A stretch of 7,533 nucleotides of DNA. Source: Acidobacteriota bacterium (GTDB lineage Bacteria > Acidobacteriota > Terriglobia > Terriglobales > Acidobacteriaceae). The stretch lies in assembly GCA_003225615.1 (NCBI GenBank), contig QIAS01000030.1, positions 532 to 8,064 of the forward strand, written 5' to 3'. The notes under the pieces were generated by a model. That model searched no databases and was not told where the DNA came from. It saw nothing but the letters and a program-made list of their open reading frames with translations. Positions 5,631-7,533 of this stretch are shown here, piece after piece. Made by a program: the position numbers and the translations under genes. The stretch's first letter is position 1. Each line of letters opens with the position of its first letter.

Positions 5631-6326
5631 TTACCGCGCTTCGGATGACAAAAGATCCAATTTACCTTTCCATGCGATTGCTCCCATGCGAAATAGATAA
5701 TGGCGTTTGAGTTCTATTTGGGCGGATCCGGCTTGCGTCAGGATGTCTTTCATTTCATCGGGCGTATATGCCTGGCGGACGGATGCAGGGGCATCGTGGC
5801 GGGTGAGGCGGCTGCTATAAAGGGGGTATCCGGCGTAGATGAGCGCGAGGTGAATGGGGTGACGGATCAGGTCGTTGATAATTACCGCAATTCGGCAGGT
5901 GCGGAGTGCTTCTTTGGCGAATTGTCGCAGGTCATCGGGCGAGAGATGATGAGCAAAGAGGCAGCTGCTGACCAGGTCAAAGCTGCCGTCCGTGAACGGC
6001 AGCGCCAGCGCGTCGGCCACGACTGCGTTTTCGGAATTGCGAAGATGAGAGTGGGCGCGATCTAGCAGGGTGATTCGTAGGTTGATATTGCGGCGGCTCA
6101 GGCGGGCGCGGACTCGTTCGGGGACTTCACTGGAGCCAGCGGCTACTTCCAATAATGACAAGTCTGAACGACCAGTGGTTCGGGCTATGCGCTCGACCAA
6201 GGTCTGGGTGGTGGTGACTCCACCGAACCAGCCGTTGACTCGACGCAGATCGGCGAGGGAGCCGGCGATCTCGGCGGGGGTTCCGGCGTCGGTGTCGAGC
6301 AGTTCGGGGGTGGGGACTCGCTTCAT
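5631..6326 (-). CDS. SAM-dependent methyltransferase of the type III PKS-associated kind
   Basis: The 231-residue protein shows motif I LLEVAAGSSEVP (58-69), the ribose-binding Asp at the end of strand 2 (LLDR, Asp89), VVADALALPFTDGSFDLVSS (102-121), and the family-specific stretches FAHHL (124-128), NDLIRH (151-156), TRHDAP (175-180) and SVRQAYTPDEM (182-192). These stretches are typical of small methyltransferases encoded between a type III polyketide synthase and an FAD oxidoreductase; this is recognised from memory. It probably methylates a phenolic hydroxyl or carbon of a polyketide or quinone-like product. An ATG at 6326 is preferred over the in-frame TTG at 6335; neither has a Shine-Dalgarno sequence, because a dispersed repeat ends 9 bp upstream of the ATG. 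The oxidoreductase follows 168 bp downstream on the same strand. A different aromatic substrate is possible. Confidence 0.85.
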   Translation of the reverse strand: MKRVPTPELLDTDAGTPAEIAGSLADLRRVNGWFGGVTTTQTLVERIARTTGRSDLSLLEVAAGSSEVPERVRARLSRRNINLRITLLDRAHSHLRNSENAVVADALALPFTDGSFDLVSSCLFAHHLSPDDLRQFAKEALRTCRIAVIINDLIRHPIHLALIYAGYPLYSSRLTRHDAPASVRQAYTPDEMKDILTQAGSAQIELKRHYLFRMGAIAWKGKLDLLSSEAR

Positions 6327-6335
6327 ACAAAACAA

Positions 6336-6367
6336 TTAACCACAGAGGGCACAGAGGGACACGGGGA
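6336..6367. repeat. CAC-N2-AGG triplet repeat, form 1 (CCACAGAGG type)
   Basis: Three successive 9-10-bp units, CACAGAGGG, CACAGAGGGA and CACGGGGA, are preceded by TTAAC. I recognise this as a short interspersed repeat found between genes in many environmental bacteria. It ends 9 bp from the ATG of the methyltransferase, so on the mRNA it occupies the place where a ribosome binding site would be expected. Confidence 0.6.
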
Positions 6368-6449
6368 TTCTTCTTCTTGCGGCTTGCGGCGTGACCGGCC
6401 TTTTGTCCTTCCCCAGCTTGCTGTGATTAGAGCGGCGCTTAAAACATTT

Positions 6450-6480
6450 ACCACCAAGGACACTAAGGATCACGAAGGAA
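6450..6480. repeat. CAC-N2-AGG triplet repeat, form 2 (CCACCAAGG type)
   Basis: Three successive units, CACCAAGGA, CACTAAGGAT and CACGAAGGA, align base for base with the copy at 6336-6367: both fit CAC-N2-RGG repeated three times with the same spacing. Both point the same way. Between them (6368-6449) is about 80 bp with no recognisable feature. Confidence 0.6.
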
Positions 6481-6529
6481 AACGTTCTAGGCGATCCCGG
6501 ATGCTTGCCTTGGCAGATTATTAGACGCT

Positions 6530-7533
6530 TTAAACTTCAGCCAGTTCTTCTTCTAGTAACTGTTTATTGTAGAGGTCGGTGTAGTAGCCGTTACGGGCGA
6601 TCAGTTCGTCGTGGGTTCCGAATTCGACGATGCGGCCTCCGTGGAGTACCGCTATGCGGTCGGCGTTGCGGACGGTGGAGACACGGTGGGAGATGAAGAT
6701 GGTGGTGCGGCCGTGCATGACTTCGCGCAGGTGGTTGAGGATTTTGTCTTCGGTGTGGGTGTCAACGCTGGAGAGGGCGTCGTCGAGAATCAGGATGCGG
6801 GGGTCACGGATGATGGCGCGGGCAATGGCCGTGCGCTGCTTTTGACCTCCGGATAACGCAATACCTCTCTCACCGACCATTGTTTTGTACTGCTCGGGAA
6901 AACTTTCGATGTCGGCGGCGATGTTGGCGGCCTCGGCGGCGTCTTTGATTTCCTGATCGGTGGCGAGTTCTTTGCCGAAGGCTATGTTTTCGCGGACTGT
7001 GTCACTGAACAAAAATGTTTCCTGCGGAACGAAGCCTATGTTGTGGCGGAGGTCCTGGAGGCGGTACTCGCGGAGCGGCTTATCGTCGATGAGAACGGTT
7101 CCTGGGGGAGCGTCGTAGATGCGTGGGATCAGGCTGACAAGCGTGGTCTTGCCGGAACCGGTGGGACCTACGATGGCGAGGCTGCTGCCCGCGCGGATGC
7201 GCAGGTTAATGTCGTGAAGCACTTTCGTTCCGTTGTAAGAGAAATTGAGATTGCGGAATTCAATGTCGCCGTTGATAGGGTTGGCGGGGATGTTGCCGGT
7301 GGCTTTGAGCACGGGGCTGTCTTCGATTTCCGGCTTCTCGGTGAGAATCTCGTTGATGCGTCCCATGGAGGCGGTCCCGCGTTCGAAGATGTTAATGACC
7401 CATCCCAATGCAATTACTGGCCAGGTGAGTTGCACGATGTAGGTGAGATAGGCGGCGAAACCTCCCGGAGTCATGCGACCTAAAATGACTTCGCGTCCAC
7501 CAAGCCAGAGGACCAGCACGATCGCAAGACCAA
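6530..7533 (-). CDS. ABC exporter half-transporter (fused permease-ATPase), 5' end outside window
   Basis: Only the C-terminal part of this MdlA/YheI/MsbA-type protein is present; the frame stays open to the window edge, and the GTG at 7519 is an internal Val, not a start. Numbering residues from that Val, 1-45 hold the last membrane helices of the transmembrane domain, and about 85-329 are the nucleotide-binding domain: Walker A GPTGSGKT (118-125), Q-loop FVPQET (163-168), signature LSGGQ (223-227), Walker B ILILDD (242-247), D-loop SSVD (250-253) and H-loop ISHR (276-279). The residue after the Walker B Asp is Asp247 instead of the catalytic Glu. This is seen in one subunit of heterodimeric exporters such as TM287/288 and BmrCD, so a partner with an intact site is expected. 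The tail is acidic (LLEEELAEV). It would use ATP to export a lipid, drug or hydrophobic product; linkage to the downstream methyltransferase and oxidoreductase is plausible but unproven (204-bp gap). Confidence 0.93.
   Translation of the reverse strand, partial: GLAIVLVLWLGGREVILGRMTPGGFAAYLTYIVQLTWPVIALGWVINIFERGTASMGRINEILTEKPEIEDSPVLKATGNIPANPINGDIEFRNLNFSYNGTKVLHDINLRIRAGSSLAIVGPTGSGKTTLVSLIPRIYDAPPGTVLIDDKPLREYRLQDLRHNIGFVPQETFLFSDTVRENIAFGKELATDQEIKDAAEAANIAADIESFPEQYKTMVGERGIALSGGQKQRTAIARAIIRDPRILILDDALSSVDTHTEDKILNHLREVMHGRTTIFISHRVSTVRNADRIAVLHGGRIVEFGTHDELIARNGYYTDLYNKQLLEEELAEV

Noticed and set aside
7043..7483. 146-codon plus-strand ORF opposite the ABC transporter
   Set aside because: The minus strand encodes Walker A, the Q-loop and the end of the transmembrane domain here. 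The plus-strand ORF is a shadow.
7517..7519. GTG as the true start of the ABC transporter
   Set aside because: The reading frame continues open to the window edge and the protein would lack most of its transmembrane domain, so this is an internal Val.

Overview
The window looks like a chromosomal segment of a soil-type Acidobacteriota bacterium (Terriglobia/Koribacter-like). This is an inference from moderately high GC, weak Shine-Dalgarno use, a secreted Ig-like plus phosphoesterase protein, a bactofilin, and several short dispersed intergenic repeat families of a kind I associate with such genomes. No rRNA, tRNA, CRISPR array, integrase or transposase gene is visible.

Layout. Positions 1-82 may hold the last codons of a plus-strand gene. 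Positions 83-440 form a long leader with a candidate sigma70-type promoter and a potentially structured RNA ahead of a secreted phosphoesterase (441-1565), which ends at a strong intrinsic terminator (1590-1622). A minus-strand gene for a single-pass membrane protein of unknown function follows (1712-2359). A roughly 680-bp gene-free stretch (2360-3043) carries a REPIN-like element fused in register to a 17-bp tandem array. Next come a bactofilin (3044-3514) and a class I SAM-dependent methyltransferase (3571-4266), probably co-transcribed.

The right half is all minus strand. Reading right to left it holds the C-terminal part of an ABC exporter half-transporter (cut by the window edge, 6530-7533), a methyltransferase (5631-6326) and a geranylgeranyl-reductase-like FAD oxidoreductase (4359-5462). 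The last two resemble the tailoring pair that usually accompanies a type III polyketide synthase, but no synthase gene lies in the window. The ABC protein has Asp where the catalytic Glu normally follows Walker B, as in one subunit of heterodimeric exporters, so a partner subunit may lie beyond the right edge.

The most unusual non-coding signals are these: two 69-bp elements (2552-2620 and 5475-5543) with conserved hairpin ends and an unrelated equal-length centre; a 17-bp minisatellite that continues the register of one element's edge; a phosphoesterase leader with two mutually exclusive pairings; and a pair of related CAC-N2-RGG triplet repeats between the ABC and methyltransferase genes. 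I see no clear candidate for an entirely new multi-gene system. The best leads are the REPIN/minisatellite relationship, the leader RNA and the synthase-less tailoring cluster.
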